Origin: Mayamaea pseudoterrestris
Lineage: Eukaryota; Bacillariophyta; Bacillariophyceae; Sellaphorales; Sellaphoraceae
Reading direction: 5' to 3'
NCBI GenBank assembly: GCA_027923505.1
Contig: BROI01000003.1
Location: 496,001 to 560,000 of the forward strand
DNA: 64,000 nucleotides
Positions 21,035 to 32,405 of the stretch are shown in pieces. Position 1 is the stretch's first letter; each line of letters starts with the position of its first letter. The notes under the pieces were generated by a model, which was not told where the DNA came from, made no database searches, and saw only the letters and a program-made list of their open reading frames with translations. The translations under genes were made by a program, and so were the position numbers.

Positions 21035-23452
21035 GTGGATGTTGTGATGTTACCTTTGCCATGAGTGTCAATACGAGTTTACGTACTAAAGAAAAGTCAT
21101 AAGTGCATGGGATTTTGATCATTGGGCTTGCCCCGCATCAGCTATACTTGAACCTAACAGTAAATCTGGTGAACCTGAAACACATTTTTTGATTTCGTTG
21201 CCGATTTCTGACCTGTGAACTGTCTTGGTTTCTTTTGGCCTGTCTACAAAACGCATCAATGCGTTACTTTCTTCAGTGTCAATGACGCAAGCATAACTAT
21301 ATTCACCATTCATGATTTACAACCGCCCAATGAAACATTACCAGGGGAGCGAGGAGCGAGATGACAGTGTCCATTCACGCCAAAAAAGTTTAAGGCGAAG
21401 GGCAGGGGAAGTGGGGAAGTGGCTGCGGAGATGTATTCTCGTTGATGTCGCAGCTCAAAACCATGCCGACGCTTTGGTTGAAACGTGTCGATGTATGGTC
21501 CAGCTCACCTGCACGTTGATGAAGCAAATGAAAAGGAACCTTTACGTTTATTTTTGCCAGCACTGAATCCTCGCCAGGATGATAAGGTTGATCTGGCAGG
21601 GACTCCAATTGACCGCCTTTTCAGTTTCAATCGGACGAGGTTGAGGGCCAGGAGATAGACCTTCGAAAAGCATCGCCAGAAACGGTCAGTTTGTCTGTTG
21701 CGGCGCCTAACTTGTTTACTTTAGGCGCCTCGTTAGGAACTGCAACTTCACAATCGATAAATGCAGCGGCCGACAAATCGACTTGTCGGGCAATGTCAAA
21801 GGGGACATGATTTGGTGTAAGAATGGCGTTAACGGATGCTTCGCTTGTACCTCAAGCGCCAAGGAATATGATCAGTGTCGAAAGTAATTGTTGTGGGCTG
21901 TACAATCGATCTCAACAATCTTACAATAGACGGGTCCTAGCATGCAACCTAGATGACAACCTTTTTAAGCGTATCTTTTTTTCATTCACGTGGCCGAGTG
22001 AGCTAAAGGACAATGCATTAGTACCAGAGTGGCGTATGGAAATCAGCTAGTTGCATGATCTTTTGCAGCATCATGTCGAGAAGAACTACATCAGTATATC
22101 AAGCATGCCAAAATGGAAGCTCATTAGGGCAATCACGCTGGACATTAGTTGCGAGCAAGCAAGGGTCGCAAACAAGTAGACAACCAAGCTCACCACAAGG
22201 CCAGACGATTTTTTTGCTGAGGTTAGTGGACCTTACGTCGTTAATAATGGAGCTATTGATTTGGATTGGTGGGTCAGTACACGGATCGAGTATGATGATG
22301 CTTTACAACCATCTCTTGCAAAATCGAAAAGCAAGACTTCCAGCAGTGGATCCACAATGGTGCCGCACGAAATGCCTTTCAAGCTTTGTTGTTTGGTCTA
22401 TAAGGCATCAACAGAGCGAGTCATTTTTTATTGCATGTAGGGTTGATAAGTGGTTTATAAAGATACCATTTGCAAGCTAAATTTTGACGCGACCAAGCAG
22501 GTGCGATTTCAATGACGATGCCTTACCAGGGAAGCGATGCATCCTTTTCTTTAATTGAGGAAGGGGTCTCTTTACCTTCACGAGTTTTACGCTTGTTATC
22601 AGTTCCAGTGATCACAGCAATTTAAAAGCATCGATTGTGGAGGAAGGCAGTACGAGGATGAATTTGTGAGCGACAAATGCGTCCGGAGGGAGGCACTATC
22701 ATAGTTAATTATTTCAAGAAAGGTTCACACGCTGCATAGCTATGGGAGAACGAATTGGCAGCAGAGAAACGCAAACGAGAGGGCGGAGGATCTTAGCAAA
22801 ATTGAAGTGCCAGCAGTCAAGACCATATATAACTTGTCCGTTGTTGACGAAAACCATTGAAGGTGAGTGTAGCGGTCTAATTTTGAAATTACTATATTGC
22901 ATGGCACTGCGCATAGTTCTTATACCAGCTCTGTGACAAAGTTTTGTGTAAGAGCTTGAAACATATGTGGCACCTCACGGATGAGTCGCGCCACTGCCGC
23001 TGAGCCTACTTCGGTCTATCTATAAATCTTTGCCCGTTCGCTTTGTGCGCCACATGTTCGTTCGAATTGCATTGAAAAAACTCCTTATCCTTACACATCC
23101 GTCCTAGCGCTTCTCGGTCAACATCATAGCAGTGTCCCATGTAGCATGCATTGCTGCTGCACACTTGATTGTGATTTTCCTTATGCTTGACGATGTGGGA
23201 ACCACTGAGGAAGGCTGTATTTAGGTTGCTTCATCGAGGTATGGTCACACACACTGCCTTGTGCTTTTCACAACGTTTTACATCTTTGCCAACTACACAA
23301 AACGCTAGTTTTAGCGACGTGGCATAGACCTTATCATATAGGGTAATGACATTGCCATGTGACGCATCGATGATGCCAGTAGTGCCCGGTACCCAGTGCC
23401 CGGAAGCTGTGCGTGCTTCTTTTGGTGGTCAGTTGTTGATTGCATGTAACTA
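21035..23452. other. 2.4 kb with no identifiable gene
   Basis: Only short frames occur on both strands, none with a recognisable motif. The longest (22055-22480 plus, 141 codons) has no family features. The stretch contains a perfect stem-loop at 21702-21729 and a TATA-like CTATAAAT near 23020. Divergent satellite begins at its right end. Confidence 0.5.
21702..21729. repeat. Perfect 9-bp stem-loop
   Basis: GGCGCCTAA, then a 10-base spacer, then TTAGGCGCC: nine perfect complementary pairs in otherwise unassigned sequence. It could be a structured RNA element, a decayed transposon end or chance. Confidence 0.5.
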
Positions 23453-26400
23453 TGGTGCCAACATCCTTTTTCAGTCTGCGCTACAAGATGGTTTGCCTGG
23501 TTGGTGTCTCAGTAGACTGCGATGTGACTGGTGTGATCTTCTCACCAGTCTCAGCCTGCAGAGGCCTTGACATTCAAACGCCCATAAAACATGCCATGTA
23601 TACACCCAAATCACACCAAAATTGTGCCAACATCATAATTCAGTCTGCGCTACAATATGGTATGCCTGGTTGATGTCTCAGTAGACTGCAATATGACTGG
23701 TGAGAACTTCTCACCAGTCTCAGCCCGCAGATGCCTTGACCTTCAATTGCCCCTGTAACATGCCCTGTATACGCCCAAATCACACCAGAATGGTGCCAAC
23801 ATCCTTATTCAGTCGGCGCTTCAAGATTTATTGCCTGGCGGGTGTCTCAGTAGACTGCAATAGGACTGTCATTTGGTTGCCCGTATAACATGCTGTGTAT
23901 ACACCCAAATCACACCAGAATGGTGCCAACATCATCATCAGTCTGTGGTACAACGTGGGTGCCTGGTTGGTGTCTCAGTAGACAGCAATGGGACTAGTGA
24001 CATGTTGTCACTTGGCACCAGTCTGGCCCGCAGGTGCCTTGTCATTGACTTGCCCATACAACATGCACCCAAATCACACTAAAATAGTGCCAACCTCATA
24101 TTAAAGCTGCGCTACAATATGGTATGCCTGGTGGGTGTCTCAGTAGACTGCAATGTGATTGGTGAGACCTTCTCACCAGTCTCAGTCCACAGATGCTATG
24201 ACTTTCAAACACACCTACAGCAGGCCCTGTAGGTGCCCAACTTACACCAGAATGGTGCCAACATTATTTTTCAAGCTGCGCTACAAGATGGTAAGCTTGG
24301 CTGGTGTCTCAGGGGATGACAATGTATTTGGTGACAACTTGTCACCAGTCTCAGCCCGCAGATGCCATGACATTCAAACACACCTCAGCAAGCCCTGTAG
24401 GTACCCAAATTACACCAGAATGGTGCCAACATCATTATTCAGGCTGCGCTACAAGATGGTAAGCTTGGCTGGTGTCTCGGGGGATGGCAATGTATTTGGT
24501 GACAACTTGTCACCAGTCTCAGCCCGCAGATGCCATGACATTCAAACGCCCCTACAGCAGGCCCTGTAGGTGCCCAAATTACACCAGAATGGTGCCAACA
24601 TCATTTTGAAGGCTGCGCTACAAGATGGAAAGCTTGGCTGGTGTCTCAGGGGATGGCAATGTATTTGGTGACAACTTGTCACCAGTCTCAGCCCGCAGAT
24701 GCCATGACATGCAAACGCCCCTACAGCAGGCCCTGTAGGTGCCCAAATTACGCCAGAATGGTGCCAACATCATTTTGAAGGCTGCGCTACAAGATGGAAA
24801 GCTTGGCTGGTGTCTCAGGGGATGGCAATGTATTTGGTGACAACTTGTCACCAGTCTCAGCCTGCAGATGCCATGACATGCAAACGCCCCTACAGCAGGC
24901 CCTGTAGGTGCCCAAATTACGCCAGAATGGTGCCAACATCATTTTGAAGGCTGCGCTACATGATTTCATGCCTGGTTGGTGTCTCAGTAGACTGCAATGT
25001 CTTTGGTGACAACTTGTCACCTGTCTCAGCCCGCAGATGCCATGACATTTAAACACCCCTACAGCAGGCCCTGTAGGTGCCCAACTTACACCAGAATGGT
25101 GCCAACATCATTTTGAAGGCTGCGCTACAAGATGGAAAGCTTGGCTGGTGTCTCAGGGGATGGCAATGTATTTGGTGACAACTTGTCACCAGTCTCAGCC
25201 CGCAGATGCCATGACATGCAAACGCCCCTACAGCAGGCCCTGTAGGTGCCCAAATTACACCAGAATGGTGCCAACATCATTTTGAAGGCTGCGCTACAAG
25301 ATGGTAAGCTTGGCTGGTGTCTCAGGGGATGGCAATGTATTTGGTGACAACTTGTCACTAGTCTCAGCCCGCAGATGCCATGACATTCAATTGCCCCTAT
25401 AACATGGCCTGTATGCACCCAAATCACAACAAAATGGTGCCAACATCATTATTCAGTCTACGCTACATGATTTCATGCCTGGTTGGTGTCTCAGTAGACT
25501 GCAATGTCTTTGGTGACAACTTGTCACCAGTCTCAGCCCGCAGATGCCATGACATTTAAACACCCCTACAGCAGGCCCTGTAGGTGCCCAACTTACACCA
25601 GAATGGTGCCAACATCATTGTTCAGGCTGCGCTACAAGATGGTAGGCTTGGCTGGTGTCTCAGGGGATGGCAATGTATTTTGTGACAACTTGTCACCAGT
25701 CTCAGCCCGCAGATGCCGATACATTCAAACACACCTACAGCAAGCCCTGTAGGTACCCAAATTACACCAGAATGGTGCCAACATCATTATTCAGGCTGTG
25801 CTACTAGATGGTAAGCTTGGCTGGTGTCTCAGGGGATGGTAATGTATTTGGTGACAACTTGTCACCAGTCTCAGCCCGCAGATGCCGTGACATTCAAACG
25901 CCCCTACAGTAAGCCCTGTAAGAGCCCCAGAATGGTGCCAACACCATTTTTCAGGCTGCGCTACAAGATGGTAAGCTTGGCTGGTATCTCGGGGGATGGC
26001 AATGTATTTGGTGACAACTTGTCACCAGTCTCAGCCCGCAGATGTCAGAATATTCAATTGCCCCTATAACATGCCCTGTATACGCCCAAATCCCAGCAGA
26101 ATGCTGCCAACATCATTGTTCAGGCTGCGCTACAAGATGGTAAGCTTGGCTGGTGTCTCGGGGGATGGCAATGTATTTGGTGACAACTTGACACCAGTCT
26201 CAGCCTGCAGATGCCATGACATTCAAATGCCCCTACAGCAGGCCCTGTAGGTGCCCAAATGACACCAGAATAGTGCCAACATCATTTTTCAGGCTGCGCT
26301 ACAAGATGGTAAGCTTGGCTGGTGTCTCAGGGGATGGCAATGTATTTGGTGACAACTTGTCACCAGTCTCAGCCCGCAGATGCTGTGACATTCAAACGCC

Positions 26401-29400
26401 CCTACAGTAAGCCCTGTAAGAGCCCCAGAATGGTGCCAACATCATTTTTCAGGCTGCGCTACAAGATGGTAAGCTTGGCTGGTGTCTCGGGGGATGGCAA
26501 TGTATTTGGTGACAACTTGTCACCAGTCTCAGCCCGCAGATGTCAGAATATTCAATTGCCCCTATAACATGCCGCCCTGTATACGCCCAAATCCCAGCAG
26601 AATGCTGCCAACATCATTTTTCAGGCTGCGCTACAAGATGGTAAGCTTGGCTGGTGTCTCAGGGGATGGCAATGTATTTGGTGACAACTTGTCACCAGTC
26701 TCAGCCCGCAGATGCCATGACATTCAAATGCCCCTACAGCAGGCCCTGTAGGTGCCCAAATGACACCAGAATAGTGCCAACATCATTTTGAAGGCTGCGC
26801 TACAAGATGGTAAGCTTGGCTGGTGTCTCAGGGGATGGTAATGTATTTGGTGACAACTTGTCACCAGTCTCAGCCCGCAGATGCTGTGACATTCAAACGC
26901 CCCTACAGTAAGCCCTGTAAGAGCCCCAGAATGGTGCCAACATCATTTTTCAGGCTGTGCTACAAGATGGTAAGCTTGGCTGGTGTCTCGGGGGATGGCA
27001 ATGTATTTGGTGACAACTTGTCACCAGTCTCAGCCCGCAGATGTCAGAATATTCAATTGCCCCTATAACATGCCCTGTATACGCCCAAATCCCAGCAGAA
27101 TGCTGCCAACATCATTGTTGAGGCTGCGCTACAAGATGGTAAGCTTGGCTGGTAACTCAGGGGATGGCAATGTATTTGGTGACAACTTGTCACCAGTCTC
27201 AGCCCGCAGATGCCATGACATTCAAATGCCCCTACAGCAGGCCCTGTAGGTGCCCAAATGACACCAGAATAGTGCCAACATCATTTTTCAGGCTGCGCTA
27301 CAAGATGGTAAGCTTGGCTGGTGTCTCGGGGGATGGCAATGTATTTGGTGACAACTTGTCACCAGTCTCAGCCCGCAGATGTCAGAATATTCAATTGCCC
27401 CTTTAACATGCCCTGTATACGCCCAAATCCCAGCAGAATGCTGCCAACATCATTGTTGAGGCTGCGCTACAAGATGGTAAGCTTGGCTGGTGTCTCGGGG
27501 GATGGCAATGTATTTGGTGACAACTTGTCACCAGTCTCAGCCCGCAGATGCCATGACATTCAAATGCCCCTACAGCAGGCCCTGTAGGTGCCCAAATGAC
27601 ACCAGAATAGTGTCAACATCATTTTGAAGGCTGCGCTACAAGATGGTAAGCTTGGCTGGTGTCTCAGGGGATGGCAATGTATTTGGTGACAACTTGTCAC
27701 CAGTCTCAGCCCGCAGATGCCATGACTTTCAAACACACCTACAGCAGGCCCTGTAGGTGCCCAAATAACACCAGAATGGTGCCAACATCATTATTCAGGC
27801 TGCGCTACAAGATGGTAAGCTTGGCTGGTAACTCAGGGGACGACAATGTATTTGGTGACAACTTGCACCAGTCTCAGCCCGCAGATGCCATGACATTCAA
27901 ACGCCCCTACAGCAGGCCCTGTAGGTGCCCAAATTACACCAGAATAGTGCCAACATCATTTTTCAGGCTGCGCTACAAGATGGTAAGCTTGGCTGGTGTC
28001 TCGGGGGATGGCAATGTATTTGGTGACAACTTGTCACCAGTCTCAGCCCGCAGATGCCAGAATATTCAATTGCCCCTATAACATGCCCTGTATACGCCCA
28101 AATCCCAGCAGAATGCTGCCAACATCATTGTTCAGGCTGCGCTACAAGATGGTAAGCTTGGCTGGTGTCTCGGGGGATGGCAATGTATTTGGTGACAACT
28201 TGTCACCAGTCTCAGCCTGCAGATGCCATGACATTCAAATGCCCCTACAGCAGGCCCTGTAGGTGCCCAAATTACACCAGAATAGTGCCAACATCATTTT
28301 AAAGGCTGCGCTACAAGATGGTAAGCTTGGCTGGTGTCTCAGGGGATGGCAATGTATTTTGTGACAACTTGTCACCAGTCTCAGCCCGCAGATGCCGTGA
28401 CATTCAAACACACCTACAGCAAGCCCTGTATGCACCCAAATTACACCATAATGGTGCCAACATCATTATTCAGTCTACGCTACAATATTTCATGCCTGGT
28501 TGGTGTCTCAGAAGACTGCAATGTATTTGGTGACAACTTGTCACCAGTTTCAGCCTGCAGATGCCATGACTTTCAAACAAACCTACAGCAGGCCCTGTAG
28601 GTGCCCAAACTACACCATAATGGTGCCAACATCATTATTCAGGCTGCGCTACACGATGGTACGCTTGGCTGGTGTCTCAGGGGACGACAATGTATTTGGT
28701 GACAACTTGTCACCAGTCTCAGCCCGCAGATGCCAGAATATTCAATTGCCCCTATAACATGCCCTGTATACGCCCAAATCCCAGCAGATTGCTGCCAACA
28801 TCATCATTCAGGCTGCGCTACAAGATGGTAAGCTTGGCTGGTGTCTCGGGGGATGGCAATGTATTTGGTGACAACTTGTCACCAGTCTTAGCCCACAGAT
28901 GCCATGACATTCAAATGCCCCTACAGCAGGCCCTGTAGGTGCCCAAACTACACCAGAATAGTGCCAACATCATTTTGAAGGCTGCGCTACAAGATGGTAA
29001 GCTTGGCTGGTGTCTCAGGGGATGGCAATGCATTTGGTGACAACTTGTCACCAGTCTCAGCCCGCAGATGCCATGACATTCAATTGCCCCTATAACATGG
29101 CCTGTATAAACCCAAATTACACCAAAATGGTGCCAACATTATTATTTAGTCTACGCTACAAGATTTCATGCCTGGTTGGTGTCTTAGTAGACTGCAATGT
29201 ATTTGGTGACAACTTGTCACCTGTCTCAGCCCGCAGATGCCATGACTTTCAAACAAACCTACAGCAGGCCCTGTAGGTGCCCAAACTACACCATAATGGT
29301 GCCAACATCAATATTCAGGCTGCGCTACAAGATGGTACGCTTGGCTGGTGTCCCAGGGGACAACAATGTATTTGGTGACAACTTGTCACCAGTCTCAGCC

Positions 29401-31461
29401 CGCAGATGCCAGAATATTCAATTGCCCCTATAACATGCCCTGTATACGCCCAAATCCCAGCAGATTGCTGCCAACATCATTATTCAGGCTGCGCTACAAG
29501 ATGGTAAGCTTGGCTGGTGTCTCGGGGGATGGCAATGTATTTGGTGACAACTTGTCACCAGTCTCAGCCCGCAGATGCCATGACATTCAAATGCCCCTAC
29601 AGCAGGCCCTGTAGGTGCCCAAATTACACCAGAATAGTGCCAACATCATTTTGAAGGCTGCGCTACAAGATGGTAAGCTTGGCTGGTGTCTCAGGGGATG
29701 GCAATGTATTTGGTGACAACTTGTCACCAGTCTCAGCCTTCAGATGCCATGACTTTCAAACACACCTACAGCAGGCCCTGTAGGTGCCCAAATAACACCA
29801 GAATAGTGCCAACATCATTTTTCAGGCTGCGCTACAAGATGGTAAGCTTGGCTGGTAACTCAGGGGACGACAATGTATTTGGTGACAACTTGCACCAGTC
29901 TCAGCCCGCAGATGCCATGACATTCAAACACCCCTACAGCAGGCCCTGTAGGTGCCCAAATTACACCAGAATAGTGCCAACATCATTTTGAAGGCTGCGC
30001 TACAAGATGGTAAGCTTGGCTGGTGTCTCAGGGGATGGCAAGGTATTTGGTGACAACTTGTCACCAGTCTCAGCCCGCAGATGCCATGACATTCAATTGC
30101 CCCTATAACATGGCCTGTATGCACCCAAATCACACCAAAATGGTGCCAACATCATTATTTCGTCTACGCTACAAGATTTCATGCCTGGTTGGTGTCTCAG
30201 TAGACTGCAATGTATTTGGTGACAACTTGTCACCAGTCTCAGCCCGCAGATGCCATGACTTTCAAACAAACCTACAGCAGGCCCTGTAGGTGCCCAAACT
30301 ACACCATAATGGTGCCAACATCATTATTCAGTCTGCGCTACAAGATGGTATGCTTGGCGGGTGTCTCAGGGGATGGCAATGTATTTGGTGACAACTTGTC
30401 ACCAGTCTCAGCCTTCAGATGCCATGACTTTCAAACACACCTACAGCAGGCCCTGTAGGTGCCCAAATAACACCAGAATGGTGCCAACATCATTTTGAAG
30501 GCTGCGCTACAAGATGGTAAGCTTGGCTGGTGTCTCAGGGGATGGCAATGTATTTGGTGACAACTTGTCACCAGTCTCAGCCCGCAGATGCCATGACATT
30601 CAAACACCCCTACAGCAGGCCCTGTAGGTGACCAAATTACACCAGAATGGTGCCAACATCATAAGTTGAGGCTGGGCTACAAGATGGTAAGCTTGGCTGG
30701 TGTCTCAGTAGACTGCAATGTCTTTGGTGACAACTTGTCACCAGTCTCAGCCCACAGATGCCATGACATTCAAACACCCCTACATCAGGCCCTGTAGGTG
30801 CCCAAATTACACCAGAATGGTGCCAACATCATTATTCAGGCTGCGCTACAAGATGGTAAGCTTGGCTGGTAACTCAGGGGACGACAATGTATTTGGTGAC
30901 AACTTGTCACCAGTCTCAGCCCGCAGATGCCATGACTTTCAAACACACCTACAGCAGGCCCTGTAGGTGCCCAAATAACACCAGAATGGTGCCAACATCA
31001 TTATTCAGGCTGCGCTACAAGATGGTAAGCTTGGCTGGTGTCTCAGGGGATGACAATGTATTTGGTGACAACTTGTCACCAGTCTCAGCCTTCAGATGCC
31101 GTGACATTCAAACACACCTACAGCAAGCCCTGTAGGTGCCCAAATTACACCAGAATGGTGCCAACATCATTTTTCAGGCTGCGCTACAAGATGGTAAGCT
31201 TGGCTGGTGTCTCAGGGGATGGCAATGTATTTGGTGACAACTTGTCACCAGTCTCAGCCTGCTGATGCCGTGACGTTCAAACCCCCCTTCAGCAAGCCCT
31301 GTAGGTGCCCAAAATACACAAGAATGGTGCCAACATACATATTCAGGCTGCGCTACAAGATGGTAGGCTTGGCTGGTGTCTCAGGGGATGGCAATGTATT
31401 TGGTGACAACTTGTCACCAGTCTTAGCCTGCAGATGCCATGACATTCAAACACACCTACAG
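23453..31461. repeat. 169-bp tandem satellite, left array (about 47 monomers)
   Basis: Blocks such as GGCTGCGCTACAAGATGGTA, GGTGTCTCAGGGGATGGCAA and GTGCCAACATCATT recur every 169 bases. Each monomer carries two inverted repeats: GGTGACAACTTGTCACC (for example 24330-24346) and CCTACAGCAGGCCCTGTAGG (for example 24551-24570). Monomers at the left edge (23453-24200) are divergent; the interior is much more uniform. A marked variant (AGAATATTCAATTGCCCC) recurs at about 26049, 26549, 27050, 27388, 28063, 28739 and 29415. Those steps of about 500, 500, 338, 675, 676 and 676 show higher-order units of two to four monomers. Because 169 is not a multiple of three, the many 80-140 codon frames shift frame each monomer and are not genes. 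Position and form suit a heterochromatic or centromere-type satellite, but nothing here proves that. Confidence 0.95.
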
Positions 31462-31762
31462 TGACACAATATTATTGAGTTGAGTTGACCTGACCTGCGT
31501 CTCATGACAAGATGGTTAGCTACCTGTGTTTTGTATGCATTTAATCCTGTGCAGGGTTGAGTCACACTTGTGACCAAATCCTCACGTACATGAGTGAAAT
31601 CGCTGACGATCGAGGCGTGAACCTCGACCGTGAACCCAGTGAGAACAACGAAGAAGAGCACGAGTAGAGTAGCGAGTAACATGCACTATTCTAGCAATTG
31701 AGTTTGTTTCTTTGCTTTACGGTGGACAAAGAGGTTGATCACTCCTAGTCCATTGTAGTCGC
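31462..31762 (+). repeat. Young Copia family LTR, copy 4 (incomplete)
   Basis: A plus-oriented LTR beginning TGACACAATATTATTGAG directly after satellite sequence. It lacks its outer end and continues into degenerate satellite. It would be the 5' LTR of the plus-strand element, although satellite lies between it and the element's gag region. Confidence 0.85.
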
Positions 31763-32405
31763 CCCTACTGGACCAGTCTCAGCCTGTAGATGCCTTGACA
31801 TTCTCCCTACAGCAGGCCGTTCCAAAGACGCAGAATGGTACCCAATGTATTGGGTGCAATGATATTGGTAACAACTTGTCACGCAGTCAGCGGTGACATT
31901 CAAACGCCCTCAGAACAGGCCCTTAGAGTACCCAAATGACACCAGAATGGTGCCAACATCATTATTCAGGCTGCGCTACAAGATAGTATGCGTGGCTAGT
32001 GTCTCAGGGGATGGCAATGATATTGGTGACAACTTGTCACCAGTCTCAGCCTGCAGATGCCGTGACATTAAAACGCCCCTACAGCAGGCCCTGTAGGTGC
32101 CCAAAATACACCATAATGGTGCCAACATCATTATTCAGGCTGAGCTACAAGATGATATGCCTGCTGGTGTCTCAGGGGATGGCAATCGACAACTTGTCCC
32201 AGTCTCAGCCCGCAGATGCTGCGTGACATTCAAGCCCCCCTAGCAAGCCATGTGAGGTGCTTAAATACACCAGAATGGTGCCAACTATCATTATTCAGGC
32301 TGCGCTACAAGATGGTATGCTTGGCTAGGTGTCTACAGAGGACGGTAATGTCATTGGTGACAACTTGTCACCAGTCTCACCTGCAGATGCCGTGACATTC
32401 AAGCC
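31763..32405. repeat. Degenerate satellite between LTR and gag
   Basis: About four monomer lengths of the 169-bp satellite, with many short gaps and changes relative to the arrays on both sides. The sequence then switches within a few bases to Copia gag-side sequence near 32410. The abrupt loss of regularity could be true decay or poor consensus. Confidence 0.8.

Noticed and set aside
23873-31464. Dozens of overlapping 80-140 codon frames (MSQGMAMYLVTTCHQSQPAD and similar) that could be read as a gene family
   Set aside because: They are translations of the 169-bp satellite. Since 169 is not divisible by three, each monomer shifts the frame, and the opposite strand shows the same kind of frames.
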